Shown here: piece after piece, positions 24,301 through 34,172 of the stretch
How positions within the stretch are numbered: the stretch's first letter is position 1
Layout: the number at the start of each line of letters is the position of its first letter
NCBI GenBank assembly: GCA_032622095.1
Contig: CP136067.1
Span: forward strand, 122,859,030 to 122,923,029
From: Siphonodentalium dalli
Lineage: Eukaryota; Mollusca; Scaphopoda; Gadilida; Siphonodentaliidae
Length of the DNA: 64,000 nucleotides
Direction: 5' to 3'
Program-made: the position numbers and the translations under genes
Notes under the pieces: model-generated
The model's database searches: none
Told to the model about the DNA's origin: nothing
The model's input: the letters and a program-made list of their open reading frames with translations, nothing else

Positions 24301-27300
24301 TGAAAAGTTACCCATAATTCTGCTGTGGTTAAGAAGTCGATTACTTAGGGCATTACTGTATATGTACAATTCCACAAATCATCTCCAAAACAAGTGTAGC
24401 TAGTTAATGGGCCAGTGCCATGGAAACAATTGTAGGACAATATATTTAAAGAATGATTTAAGGAAGTCATTTTGACCAAAGAGGTTCTATTTCTGTTAGA
24501 CACAAATCAATAACCCAATGAACTTGGTTTTACCTAAGCAATATAATTGCCTAGGCAAAACTGATTTTACCTCTGCTTTACCTAGGCATTGCCTATTGCC
24601 TAGGCTAATTCCCAGGGCTGAAAATGATATATTATTTTGAAGACAGATTGATAGCAGACATGTCAGATTTGAATGTCAAAGCAACAACATTTATAGGTAA
24701 ACAAAGCCTTGTTTTCCAGAGAATTTCAATTTGTTGTGCTATCAGAAAATGCATGCAAATAATAGATTAAATTATCGTATCATCACTTTATCTTTTTCTA
24801 TCATGATAAATGATATATAATTTTGGAGACAGATTAATAGCAGACATGTCAGATGATTAATCACATTCAGGGGTTTATGTGAATGCCTGGACTCCATGTT
24901 TACATGTAGTACGTCTTTTGAAGTCCGTTATAGAAGAGCAACTGGGTGGATTCAGTTCAAAACAGCAACATCCCAACCGATATCCCAAGTTGTTGTGGAC
25001 CGGGAAGAATTGGTCTACCCTACAGATGAATAATAGACCATTCCAATGTACACAGTTATAACTGATAGAAGAATCCATGTAGTGAAGAAAGAAAGGGTTA
25101 ATATTATCTCAGACTACAATTGTTCAGAAATCTTAGAGAAAAATTTGATATAAAAACTAGCTCTGGCTCTTCATGCAAGTCCTGGCCCATAACCCATAGT
25201 TATGAGAACACTTATAGACAAGTGAACGGTGAACTCAACAATATAGGCAGCCAATCAGCCTATTATTACCATCAGTGTTGTTACTATGCAGTTAAAGCTA
25301 TGGAAGTCTTTTGTGGTGGCTATAGCTGAAAAATCATACATACCGGTAGTTAGTTGAACCATTATTACCAAGGAGAACATGAAAAAAAGATTTTTTTTCT
25401 TTCTTATTTTCAATATAAATAATCTGCCAGTGACAAGATTATATTTTACAGTTTGTCTCTACTGGGCGGGATTCTGCCTGTGTGAAAGTGCTACGTGATA
25501 TAAGTGAAAATGAAGAGATCACTTGTTTCTATGGAGAAGACTTCTTTGGTGACGGAAACAGTCTTTGTGAATGTCAGACGTGTGAGAGGTGAGTAAACCT
25601 TATTTGCATAGGCATTTCATTAAGATATCAATGTTTTGTTATGTCTAATATTTAAATTTTCAATAATGCAAGAAATGATTCCAAATCAATATATGTCCCT
25701 TGGAGTCATGCACACAATTTCATGCACACAATTTTTTAATGGTATGTCAAGCAGGCCTGGAAATAATGTGTCTGACATTTGCAGAATGGGGTCCCCAGAG
25801 GGTGAATTTAGTGATGCTATCGCGCACAGTGGGCTAGTATCACCAAATTCACCCTCTGGTAACCTCTTTCTTCTTAGGCCTCAAATGCTATGGGAGACCA
25901 TGCATCAGATTAAATTTCACAGTTGAAGTTGATTATGTTCACCCATTAGTCACCTCAATTTTATCTTCTGCAAATTAGGGGATATAGAAACTGAACAGAA
26001 GGGAAAAATTAACTGAAAACAATGTTAATTTGAGGCTATCATAGTGTCCTTTCTTCATCATTATACCCCCTTTTTAAAAAAAAAGGGGGGTATACTGTTT
26101 TGCACCTGTCCGTCCGTCCGTCCGTCCGTCCGTGCGTGCGTCCGTGCGTGCGTCCGTGAGTCCGTACGTCCGTCCGATGTCTGTTCGTGTCATAACTTGA
26201 ACAGTAGTGCTCGGATCTCAATGAAATTAGGTATGGATGTTCACTATTATGAGGACATTTAATAGAGGGTTCCATCGTTTTGTTTGGATTTTCCATTCTA
26301 GAGTTATTCATCTTTGTTTATCTGGAAATAGTGGCTTTTTGGTACGTCTGGTGTCTGTTCATGTCGTAACTTCAACAGTTGTGCTGGGATCTCAACCAAA
26401 TTTGGTGTGGATGTTCACAACTATGAGGACATTAAATAGAGGGTTCCATCGTTTTGTTCCGATTTTCCATTCTAGAGTTATTCATCTTTGTTTATCTTGA
26501 AATGTTGGAGTTTTGGTCCATCTGGTGTCTGTTCATGTCATAACCTGAACAGTAGTCCTCGGATCTCAATGAAATTTTGTATGGATGTTCACTACTATGA
26601 GGGCATTCAATAGAGGGTTCCATCGTTTTGTTCGGATTTTCCATTCTAGAGTTATACATCTTTGTTCATCTGGAAATGTTGGCTTTTTGGTTCGTCTGGT
26701 GTCTGTTCATATTGTAACTTCGACAGTTGTACTGGGATCTCAATGGGATTTGGTATGGATGTTCACTACTATGAGGACATTAAAAAGAGGGTTCCATCGT
26801 TTTGTTCCGCTTTTCCATTCTAGAGTTACTCATCTTTGTTCATCTGGAAATAAATGTTGGCTTTTTGGTCCGTCTGGTGTCTTCATGTCGTAACTTCAAC
26901 AGTTGTGCTGGGATCTCAATGGAATTTGGTATAGATGTTCACTGCTATGAGGACATTCAATAGGGGGTTCCATTGTTCTGTTCTGCTTTTCCATTCTAGA
27001 GTAATTCATCTTTGTTTATCTGGAAATGTTGGCTGTTTGATCCATCCGATGTCTGTTCAGCTCATAACTTGAACAGTAATGCTCGGATCTCAATGAAATT
27101 TTGTATGGATGTTCACCACTATGAGGACAGTTAATGGCACATTCAAATGTTTGTTTTGGTTTTTTGTTCTATAGTTATTCATCTTTGTTTATATGAAAAT
27201 GCTGATTTCTGGGTCCATATGTCTGAGTATAGCCATCATAAGTTATAGATGTGCCCACACTAGGCGGTATGCCATGAGGGGGTATGCACCGGACGACAGT

Positions 27301-30300
27301 CCATCTCTTGTTTTATGATACTTTACTACTGCTTAATGATTTAACCCTCAGTGACGTCTTTTGACGTGTTTAACGTATCCTCAGATTGTTACCCAGCTCA
27401 ACCCTCAGAACATAATGTCAAAGTAGCATTTTAGGTGTAATTAATCGAGAATCTGTTGTTTTAATTGTCAATTGTTTTGATGGTGTCATTACCTCAAATT
27501 TCTCAGGACACTATAATCATAATATCGCTTGTCAGATTTAGAAACATTTGAAGCCCATTTATATATATCTTTCACGTGTTCATCTGGCAACATTTAGTTT
27601 ATTTTGAAAGTTTATCAAAATCTTGAAACTACATGTGCATGTAAACACGTCAGATCACGTCATTGAGGACTCGCACAAAGACGTCAAATCACGTCACCGA
27701 GTGTCCTGCGATGAACAAGCCTGAGTGTTAAAGAGTTAATGATTTAACACTTTCATAAGGTTCATGACAGGAGCTGCACCGATGCAGCAATAAAGATCAT
27801 GTACCAGTGCTTTCTGTTATATATGCCAAGTCTCCCAAAGGGAACCTCACATAAATAAGAGAATACGGCGTGCGTTTTATTCTATGATACAATATTTTCG
27901 TTCTTCAATTTGTTGAAAGTTTTTAATAAATGGCCAAACTAATTCAGAAAAATGGCAAAACAATTGGCCAAAATAATTTTTTGGTCACTGTGAGCCCTGG
28001 ACTTCATGTTTTAAAAACTAATGTTATATGCCATTCAGGAGGAATACAGGTGCTTTCCAGCCTCACATAGAGAAGGCAGATATAGCTACTGAAAAGGGAT
28101 ACCGGCTGCGTGACACTGACGACAGACTGGACCGATTGAGATCGAAATCAAAGAAAAAAGATTATGTACCAAATGGAATTGTGGGAACAGTGTCAAATGT
28201 CAATGGTAGGTAAAATTCCACAGATGTATTCAGAGTTCTAGGCCAATTTTTCAGCCCTCATAATTGGCTACGGCAATCAGCAATTTGCTGAAGAAAACAG
28301 GGCCACGGCAAAGGGTTGCCATAGCAGATTGCCAAAGCCAAACAATCTGAATTAATAGGGCTGATTTTTACAAAAACTATTTTGGTTTTTATCAAGATTC
28401 CAGTAAAAACAGACATTTATCTTCTTTGATATAAATTTTTCTGTCCATATATTGTACCCCGAAAAAAATAAAAAATTCTGGGGACTAGAGAAATCACAGG
28501 TGTCTGTCCGACTGTCCATCCCAGATGGTTTCCATATGATATCTTCAATAATAATTAATGAAATTAAACTTGTCGACTTGCAGACTATTTTGGTATCCGG
28601 ATGAGAACTTTATTTCACATTGTTCCATGATTTAGAGGGACAGCCATAACTATCATGTTTATTTTTCAATAAGAAAACAACTTTGTTTGATATTTATAAA
28701 TATAGTTTATATGTCACAATTTTTTTCATTCGAACACAGCCAATAGGGGTGTTAAATTATATTTTGTATGTTGTTGTAGCTGTAACTCTGGAACCCTTAA
28801 TGCATTTTTTAAAAGTGTTCAGGGATATCAACTTACTATTATGTTATTTTCAAGATCCCAGGAAAGAGTATGAATATTGAACGAATGATATATATGTGAA
28901 TATTTATCCTTAAAACTTTTGTTGAAATTTTTTTGAGAAATAAACTGCAATTGGTGGATTTCAATTCTTCATCAGTTCCAATAACTATGAATGTTTGAAC
29001 TGAGATATTCAGGTAGAAAATTTCATTACTAGTTTTTGCAATATTTTTTTTTTGCCCGAAAATTAATTTTGGGAAACCTTAGAAATGAGCGGTGTCCGTC
29101 CGTCTGTATGTGTCCATCGCATCTGTCCCAAGCGTTTGTTGTCCAGATGATACCTTGAATAATATTCGTCAGAATTTGATGAACCTTTGCAGTCCTTCGA
29201 TTTTGAGGCGCGCAATTGCGCTTGCGCGCCTTGGCGCACGCGGATCTAAAAACCAGCGAGTTATTAAATGCGCACGCCGAAAAATTTAAATGCGCGCGTC
29301 GGAATTTGCAGCCAGTGAACGAGATTTTAACAAACAGCACATCAATGGTTAAACGCCGACAAGACTATTCACTGTGTATCTTTCTCAGTAGCGATGACGT
29401 TGATTACGAACATAATAACAAAGATCAAAGCGGCCGCCGGCGTCTTTCTCACTCAATGATTGGGGTACACCTCGTCACATCTGCTGCACGTGCGAGTTCC
29501 CGCAAAAAACAGTGTCAATTCTTTGGCAGCCTCGTTTGATGTTTCGGCATGCGGGATTCGCCGATTCATTTGAATATTATTGGCATAGATTAGGTTTTAA
29601 GTTTAACTATACTTCGAAGCTATACTTCGAAGCCAGTATCTCTCGACTCGGAGAAAAAAGAAAAATGGACATTGGAGCCTCCTCAAATACCGACTATATC
29701 AAAACGAAAGAGAGCCCCGGTTGATTCGTCGGATTCCGGTGAATCTGATTGCGGTAACGATTCCACTTCCGAGTTTGAAGTTTTAAGCGACTGCGAGTCT
29801 GGTGAGCATGCGCTCTCAGACGCGGAAGTGGACTCATTACCGTGATTAGATTCACCTGGATTGCCAGATAATCGGATTATTGTGGACTAGATATTGTACA
29901 ACAATATAAACATATGTTTTTATTTCTGTTTTCACTTTAAGTTGCCAAAGGCACACTTGGAATTACACGTGTGTATCATTATAATTGTGTTTGTCTTTAT
30001 TCAGTAATCATTTCATCCATGTTAATTTGAATTGTGCTCCCGCAAAAAAAGGCGCGCGCAAATTCCAAAAGCTCCGAGCGATATATCGCGCACCTACGTT
30101 TTCCAAATTCGAAGGACTGCCTTTGTATGTGGCCTTCATATGAAAAAGTCCCGATCATTTTGGAATTTGGGTTCGGTCTGACCATTTCTAATGAGGTTAT
30201 GACCCTTTTTCAACTTAGAAATTTGCCAATTATTATTCTGTTATCTCAGTTTGTTACCTAATCAAATAAACAGTTGGAAGCAGTGATTGTTCCCAGAATC

Positions 30301-33228
30301 TGATATTTTATTTTCTAAAAAAGCCACCTGTCAAATAAAGCCACCTTATATGGGCGATGTGTGGCGTAGCAGCCTTTTATTTTATTTTCGTTCATTGTCA
30401 CCACATCAATTGACCTTAACCCTTTCAGTGCCAAGTTCGATATTTGTATCAACCCATATTTCCTTGATCATTTTTCAAATTTATTGATTATAAATTTGAA
30501 AAATGATCAAGGAAATATGGGTTGATACAAAAATCGGACTTGGCACTGAAAGGGTTAAATCCACTAAGGGCCTTTATATTAACCCTTTCTTTACTAAATG
30601 AATTCTCCCAGAATCAGAATCAGTTTATCCAATAATATATATCAGAACATTAGTTCCCACTCTGAGTTTATACATGTATCTTAAAAATTAAAATGCTATT
30701 AAATCTTTTCATAATGTATTATATGTCATTCATTTCTGATATTATATTTTATATAACTGCATGTATTCAAGCCTTGAAATAGGGTGTCTGTCACCAAATT
30801 AACCCTCTGGGAACCTCATTCTGCTGAGGTGTAAGCAGAATGAGGTCCCCAGAGGGTGAATTTGGTGATGCTAGCCCAATATGCGGGGTAGCATCACTAA
30901 ATTCACCCTCTGGGGACCTCATTCTGCAAATGACAGACACGCTATTTCAAGGCTTGCATATATTCCCAAAAAGTTAATTTGAAATTGCTGATTTCAATAT
31001 TGGTTATTGAGTATTAAGCTTGAGTAAGCAATTTACAATGACAAAACATATATTGGTAGGGAATGCTATACAAAATCTACCCAGTGCTGCAAAATGCTAT
31101 TCAAATTTAAATCATTAAATCAACCACTGCAAAGGGTTAATCCTTCCATGACTGGTGCTTCCTGAAATTTTGCTACAACCCTGTGCCAATGCATTGATTG
31201 CCTTATATATGCTATTCTTCCATAGGGAGCCTCGCATATATATGAGAAAACATTAGCCTAACAATATTTACCCTTACCTTGACCATGTAAGCCAGTGCAT
31301 TCTCTTATATATACGAGACTCCCTATGGGAGACTCGCATTTATAAGAGAAGGCACTGGCATAGGATCTTTAAATCAACGCATAATCATGCATCAAATTGG
31401 AGCTTGAAATTTCTCACTTTTAGAATCAGATTGGATAATTTTATTTACAATATACAAGTTTTTTTATAGTTCAGTTTGATCAAATTATGCTGATAAATAC
31501 ACAAAATATTAAAGGGCGTTTGTTGAACTTATTACCTTATCTGAACTTTTTCCCTAAAGAAAATATGACATTTAGCAAACAAAGGGTCACATGGACATAT
31601 TTTCATCTCTTTCAGAAACCTGGGACAACAGAGATAAGAACTTGGTCACCCAAGCACACCTGTTAACGGCAGCAGAACTCAAGAGTCGCGGAATCACTCG
31701 ATATGATGCCGAAATCATACTCGCTCAGGGATTCAGTTTACCTGAACCAAGGGTAGTTCTAAACCGCAAAGAAAACATGGCCAAAGTGAACAAAAACCTT
31801 GATACTGATCTCCTCGATATATCAGGTAGTAAAGGGGTTAATGTGGACAAACCCCAAGGATCTCTCATTCCAAGTCTTTCACAGGAGGACTGTTCTAATC
31901 AGGAAAATATTGGTGTTCCATCATCTGAAGTGTTACAATCACCTGTCAGAAACCGGAAAACTCTATTATCTAATAAAAGCAAGTTAAAGTCACCTCAGTC
32001 GCAAAATAGTGACAATCGGAATAAGACCTCTGTAAATTCTGTGATGGATAAAAAAAGTCCCAAAGTGCCAAACAAAAACAAGACAGCGGTGTTGTCTCCA
32101 CAATCAATTCGACACAGTCCTCGACTCTCGAGACTGAGTGCAAAATCTGAAATAAATTTCACGAAAGTTGAAGTTGACTCATCTGTGTCTTCAATAATTG
32201 AAAATAAATGCTCAAACACTGATGAACGAGTACCACCACTAGATTCAAATGCGTCTGTTGGCATAGAAACATCCAAACAGAAAACTCCAAGGACATGTAT
32301 TTTGCAAAAGTTTGAAAACGAGTTTTTAAAATTTGTTCATAATGACCCGCCGAGTGACACGGTCCCTGAAGAAATAAAGTCACCTGACAGCGGAATTAAT
32401 TCCGATGACGGACATGTGGTCGAAAAGCCAAGTACTGTGATGTCTTTGAGCCCATTCAAAGAAATTACGAGTGAATGTTTGTCACCAAATACCAGGAGTG
32501 GTAAACATCCATTTAAATTTGATGACGACTGTATTGCGAGGTCTCTAGAGTTAGTGAAGAAGGGTCATTGTAATGTGATAGAAGACTCCTCTTCTGACGA
32601 TCTGGTTACATTTAAAGACAATAGTTTGATAATTTCTCCTAAGTGCAAACATAAAAAGTCAACAACACTTTCCATTTCCATTGATGATAATGAAGATGTT
32701 TCAAGCGATACAAAGGATATTCCAGTAGTTACTGAGAAGTTGAATAATCGGGACCAAACATCACCACATCGAAAACGAAAAGTGACAAATTCAAGTGAAA
32801 ATTCTTGTGACCAATCATCAAGCTGTATCGATGGATCTCCTTTGAAAAAAATTCCAAAGCTGACCATTCGGATGAAACGTGATTCATTTGTGGAAGCCGA
32901 GTTAGCGAGAACTATCACAAGGAACAATTATGAAATCATAAAAACAGAAGAGGCAGACAGCGATTCTGATTCGCATTGTTGTCAAGCAAATGACACGGAC
33001 TCGACAATCAGTGATAATGACGCTAGTTACTCTTGTTTCCCTAGAATGCGATCGCGGGTGCACAAGCTGCGTAAAAAGCGAAAGAAGTCTAAAAAGAACA
33101 ATGATATGCACAGTATAGAGACCAGTAAATTCTATAGGAACAAATCTTCTCTGTCCATTCCAAAGAAACTGAAGATTAAGTTTGCTAACAGTTCTACTAC
33201 ATATATACTGGATCCGGATTTAGAATGA
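15221..33228 (+). CDS. KMT5B: SUV4-20 / KMT5B-like histone H4-K20 methyltransferase, 7 coding exons
   Basis: Nuclear chromatin enzyme of the SUV4-20 family, known to convert H4K20me1 to H4K20me2/3. Coding exons: 15221-15357, 16612-16780, 19655-19767, 21110-21296, 25452-25588, 28039-28205 and 31616-33228. All junctions are AG/GT, the phases agree, and the sum is 2523 nt (840 aa plus stop). Seen: the family signature [17 protein letters not shown] (residues 15-31), [10 protein letters not shown], the SET core with [10 protein letters not shown] (192-201, NHDC at 194-197), [21 protein letters not shown], and post-SET cysteines C241/C243/C246. The last exon (residues 304-840) is Ser/Lys-rich and poorly conserved. 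It has a basic nuclear-localisation-like run at about 786-797 and ends in an IPKKLKIKF motif. The start at 15221 has a good context (AAAATGG) and lies 4 nt after an acceptor, so a 5' non-coding exon must lie upstream. KMT5B and KMT5C cannot be separated; invertebrates usually have one gene. Confidence 0.95.
16612..16780 (+). CDS. KMT5B: KMT5B coding exon 2
   Basis: Encodes [18 protein letters not shown] through FKEH. The donor is GTGAGT at 16781. Two in-frame acceptors lie 6 nt apart (AG at 16610-16611 and 16616-16617). Use of the second would drop two residues (start 16618). Reading past the donor gives non-conserved sequence. Confidence 0.88.
16852..17210. mobile_element. A2 hairpin-core remnants just after KMT5B exon 2
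   Basis: At least four degraded cores (near 16865, 16966, 17079 and 17176) and an internal ACCCTTTCATGGCGGGAG terminus. Probably two A2 elements joined or nested. Starts about 70 bp after the exon 2 donor. Confidence 0.7.
17460..19240. repeat. Tandem array (3 units) in KMT5B intron 2, split by a hAT
   Basis: Units contain TTTACTCTTTGCATGACTAA, ATCACCAAACTTCATATGGA and CTTCGGGGTGACCT. The array is interrupted at 17778-18878 and ends CCCAAGTTGAGCTACAGTGT, an end word also seen at 45950. Confidence 0.82.
17778..18878. mobile_element. hAT-type element, 1101 bp, TSD GATGGGAG
   Basis: Termini TAGGACTGGACGATATT and complement of TAGTGCTGGGCGGTTT; TSD GATGGGAG at 17770-17777 and 18879-18886. It interrupts a tandem array of about 170-bp units in KMT5B intron 2. 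No transposase. Confidence 0.92.
19655..19767 (+). CDS. KMT5B: KMT5B coding exon 3
   Basis: Acceptor CACTTCAG, donor GTAAGT; enters in phase 0, leaves in phase 2. Encodes [20 protein letters not shown] and the start of the SET domain. It aligns without gaps to the family stretch between FKEH and the conserved tryptophan. Confidence 0.9.
19889..20322. mobile_element. Family G element, TTAA TSD
   Basis: AGGTACTCAATCCGATTCGA left, ATTGGATTATGCATCT right, TTAA at 19885-19888 and 20323-20326. In KMT5B intron 3, 122 bp after exon 3. Confidence 0.82.
20503..20740. mobile_element. Family B module in KMT5B intron 3
   Basis: GAGGTCCCCAGAGGGTGAAT (20621) with its complement near 20680, followed by AATGACAGTCACATTGAACT. 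The left side keeps TTTGGGGATATAGAGAAACT. Confidence 0.78.
21110..21296 (+). CDS. KMT5B: KMT5B coding exon 4 (SET core)
   Basis: Acceptor TTTTCAG, donor GTACGT. Encodes [34 protein letters not shown] and [11 protein letters not shown], which form the SAM-binding and pseudoknot part of the SET domain. This is the most strongly conserved exon in the window. Confidence 0.96.
21496..22308. mobile_element. hAT-type element, 813 bp, TSD CAACACAA/CAATACAA
   Basis: Termini TAGGGCTGCAACGATTCATC and GTATCATTGCAGCTCTA. The flanking 8-mers differ by one base. Inside (about 21610-22140) lies a second inverted repeat with arms ACTCGTATTTAAAT(G/T)CGCGC, which may be a nested element. In KMT5B intron 4. Confidence 0.85.
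22915..22975 (+). promoter_or_regulatory. Possible internal promoter with paired ETS-like sites
   Basis: GACTTCCGGAGGAAAG and CGCGGAAGT occur within 40 bp in a locally GC- and CpG-richer patch of KMT5B intron 4. An ATG at 22976 and a GGTAACC donor-like site at 23068 follow. A TATA-less promoter of a shorter transcript is an inference only. Confidence 0.3.
22976..23068 (+). other. Short 30-codon ORF after the promoter-like patch
   Basis: ATG-led frame reading [18 protein letters not shown] and ending SDSE-stop at 23066-23068. The stop directly abuts a GTAACC donor-like site. It could be a 5'-leader ORF of an alternative first exon, or chance. Confidence 0.25.
23999..24620. mobile_element. CAGYCC-family element, 6-bp TSD AAAATG
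   Basis: CAGCCCTGGGAATTA at the left and TAATTCCCAGGGCTG at the right; AAAATG directly on both sides (23993-23998, 24621-24626). CCTAGGC words near both ends; a family C MITE is nested inside. Confidence 0.88.
24180..24358. mobile_element. Family C MITE, full copy, nested in a CAGCCC element
   Basis: CAGTAATGCCCTAAGTAATC and complement with TA flanks. Arms of about 85 bp meet at a GGAAAGCTC centre. It sits inside 23999-24620, so it is the younger insertion. Confidence 0.92.
24880..25106. mobile_element. TTAA family A5, right part
   Basis: Ends ATGTAGTGAAGAAAGAAAGGGTTAA, the complement of the A5 terminus TTAACCCTTTCTTTACTAAA. The inner words AATAGACCATTCCAATGTA also occur at 36690 in the opposite sense. 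The left end is unclear. Confidence 0.65.
25452..25588 (+). CDS. KMT5B: KMT5B coding exon 5 (SET end and post-SET)
   Basis: Acceptor TTTTACAG, donor GTGAGT. Encodes [34 protein letters not shown] and CECQTCER. The tyrosine of FYGEDFF and the zinc-binding CxCxxC are intact. Confidence 0.95.
25755..25900. mobile_element. Family B module in KMT5B intron 5
   Basis: GCCTGGAAATAATGTGTCTG then GGGGTCCCCAGAGGGTGAAT and complement. The distal half is decayed to AGGCCTCAAATGCTATGGGA. Confidence 0.75.
26041..27300. repeat. Tandem array, 174-bp unit, 6 copies, headed by (TCCG)n
   Basis: The block opens with a short palindrome CCCCC-T/A-GGGGG and TATACTG, then (GTCC)n at 26107-26175. Units follow at about 26180, 26354, 26528, 26702, 26877 and 27052, with TCTGTTCATGTCATAACTTG and GAGGACATT. 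Open frames across it are an effect of the repeat. In KMT5B intron 5. Confidence 0.9.
27745..27868. mobile_element. A2 fragment in KMT5B intron 5
   Basis: One degraded hairpin core (GTGCTTTCTGTTATATATGC ... GAGAATAC) preceded by a weak terminus TTCATGACAGGAGCTGCACC. The second core is missing. Confidence 0.65.
28039..28205 (+). CDS. KMT5B: KMT5B coding exon 6
   Basis: Encodes [10 protein letters not shown] and the family motif [17 protein letters not shown], then a basic linker. Two donors are possible (GTAGGT at 28206, GTAAAA at 28210); only 28206 keeps frame with exon 7. Confidence 0.9.
28252..28363. mobile_element. CAGYCC-family MITE, 112 bp, 6-bp TSD ATTTTT
   Basis: CAGCCCTCATAATTGGC left, AATTAATAGGGCTG right, ATTTTT on both sides (28246-28251, 28364-28369). 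Starts 47 bp after the KMT5B exon 6 donor. Confidence 0.82.
29190..30119. mobile_element. CAGYCC-family element, 930 bp, 6-bp TSD CCTTTG
   Basis: TIR CAGTCCTTCGA at both ends, TSD CCTTTG at 29184-29189 and 30120-30125. GCGCGC-rich subterminal zones. It contains a broken Ser/Asp/Glu-rich coding stretch (29607-29845). Confidence 0.88.
29512..29845 (+). pseudogene. Acidic Ser/Asp/Glu-rich ORF remnant inside the CAGYCC element
   Basis: A coding-like stretch runs in one frame to FKFNYTSK. A 13-bp tandem duplication (29607-29619, 29620-29632) then shifts the frame. Beyond it a second frame reads [44 protein letters not shown] and a stop TGA at 29843-29845. The KRKR patch followed by acidic repeats looks like the disordered N-terminal part of a nuclear protein, perhaps a transposase or a captured host exon. 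The family is not recognised. Confidence 0.45.
30416..30558. mobile_element. TTAA MITE A3, 143-bp near-perfect palindrome without the hairpin core
   Basis: Starts TTAACCCTTTCAGTGCCAAG and ends with its complement. The two halves fold on each other over almost the whole length, with a short loop near 30485. Same termini as 49604-50018 but no AATGCATTCTC core. Confidence 0.9.
30768..30956. mobile_element. Family B palindromic MITE, 8-bp TSD
   Basis: CAAGCCTTGAAATAGGGTGT and complement; flanks CATGTATT / CATATATT (one mismatch). The core word GAGGTCCCCAGAGGGTGAAT is repeated in both senses. In KMT5B intron 6. Confidence 0.87.
31136..31374. mobile_element. TTAA MITE A2, right end decayed, in KMT5B intron 6
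   Basis: TTAATCCTTCCATGACTGGT at the left and two cores (31188-31256, 31292-31360). The right terminus after GGATCTTTAA is no longer recognisable. About 240 bp before the exon 7 acceptor. Confidence 0.75.
31616..33228 (+). CDS. KMT5B: KMT5B coding exon 7 (long C-terminal exon)
   Basis: Acceptor CTCTTTCAG ends at 31615. A 537-codon Ser/Lys/Asp-rich tail follows, without recognised folded domains. Two short motifs near the end ([11 protein letters not shown] and IPKKLKIKF) look like family C-terminal motifs, by memory only. Stop TGA at 33226-33228. Confidence 0.9.
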
Positions 33229-33252
33229 TCTATTTAGAGCTAAATTTGGCCA

Positions 33253-33262
33253 AATAAATAAA
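33253..33262 (+). terminator. KMT5B polyadenylation signals
   Basis: Two overlapping AATAAA hexamers lie 25-34 nt after the stop codon. That is a very short 3' UTR, and a MITE begins at 33295. A longer UTR through the MITE is possible. Confidence 0.6.
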
Positions 33263-33294
33263 AATACTATGTTCTCAGACACCTACCTCAAGTA

Positions 33295-33548
33295 CAAGCC
33301 TTTATATAGGGTGTCTGTCATTTGCAGAATGAGGTCCCCAGAGGGTGAATTTAGTGATGCTACCCCACATAGCGGGCTAGCATCACCAAATTTACCCTCT
33401 GGGAACCTCATTCTGCTGAGGTGTAAGCAGAATGAGGTCCCCAGAGGGTGAATTTGGTTATGCTAGCCCGCTATGCGGGGTAGCATCACTAAATTCACCC
33501 TCTGGGGACCTCATTCTGCAAATGACAGACACCCTATTTCAAGGCTTG
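33295..33548. mobile_element. Family B MITE immediately after KMT5B
   Basis: CAAGCCTTTATATAGGG left, CCTATTTCAAGGCTTG right; flanks CTCAAGTA / TTCAAGTA. Four copies of the GAGGTCCCCAGAGGG word, two in each sense. Begins 66 nt after the KMT5B stop. Confidence 0.87.
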
Positions 33549-33589
33549 TTCAAGTAGATATGTATAATTTTGGTACATTGCAAAATATT

Positions 33590-34172
33590 AGAACTTTTGT
33601 ACCCTGTCATGTCGGGTACATTGGGTACAAATTTAGAAAATTAGAAAACATACAGTAATGCCCTAATTAATCGACTATTTAACAACAGCAGAATTATGGG
33701 TAACTTTTCAGGATTTAGTCGGAAATATGGCTTGTTGCCATTCATCGGAAAGCTCTCCCCGAGAGCTTTCCGATGAATGGCAACAAGCCACATTTCCGAC
33801 TAAATCCTAAAAAGTTACCCATAATTCTGCTGTGGTTAAAGAGTCGATTAATTAGGGCATTACATATTCGCTGAACTAATTTACAACCCATGGGGTACAC
33901 GGGTTACGCATGGTTTCTTCTGGTTAATTTACCTATCTCAGTTAATGTTACATTTGGGTACTTTTTTTTTTTCCTCAGAAATCCCAAGATACCAGGGTAC
34001 AAAAAAAATTAAACTACCAAATGTAACATTAACTAATAGGTAAAGTATCCAGAAGTAACCACTTGTACCCCTATGTACCCATGGGTTGTAAAGTTGTTCC
34101 GGGAATATGTTTTCTAATTTGTACCCAATGCACCCTACTTAACAACAGGGTACAAAAGTTATGATTTTTTTC
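33590..34172. mobile_element. Long-TIR fold-back element carrying a family C MITE
   Basis: Outer words AACTTTTGTACCCTGT on both arms, then ATTGGGTACAAATT, ACAACCCATGGG and GTTAATGTTACATTTGG in the same order from each end. That makes arms of about 180 bp. The left arm is interrupted by 33653-33864; the right arm shows the empty site. Confidence 0.8.
33653..33864. mobile_element. Family C MITE nested in a long-TIR fold-back element
   Basis: CAGTAATGCCCTAATTAATC left; right end altered to GGGCATTACA; TA on both sides (33651-33652, 33865-33866). The intact opposite arm of the host element shows the unoccupied site. Confidence 0.88.

Larger units (their letters stand above)
23870..24870. repeat. 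Direct duplication of about 180-200 bp
   Basis: AATGTCAAAGCAA(T/C)AA, AAACAAAGCCTTGTTTTCC and TATCAGAAAATGCATG occur at 23868-23990 and again at 24675-24800. One copy is separated from the other by the CAGYCC element 23999-24620. Confidence 0.8.

Noticed and set aside
26044-26893. Frames of 70-100 codons with MFTTMR / RGFHRFV repeats
   Set aside because: Produced by the 174-bp tandem array; repeat copies share the frame only because 174 is a multiple of three.
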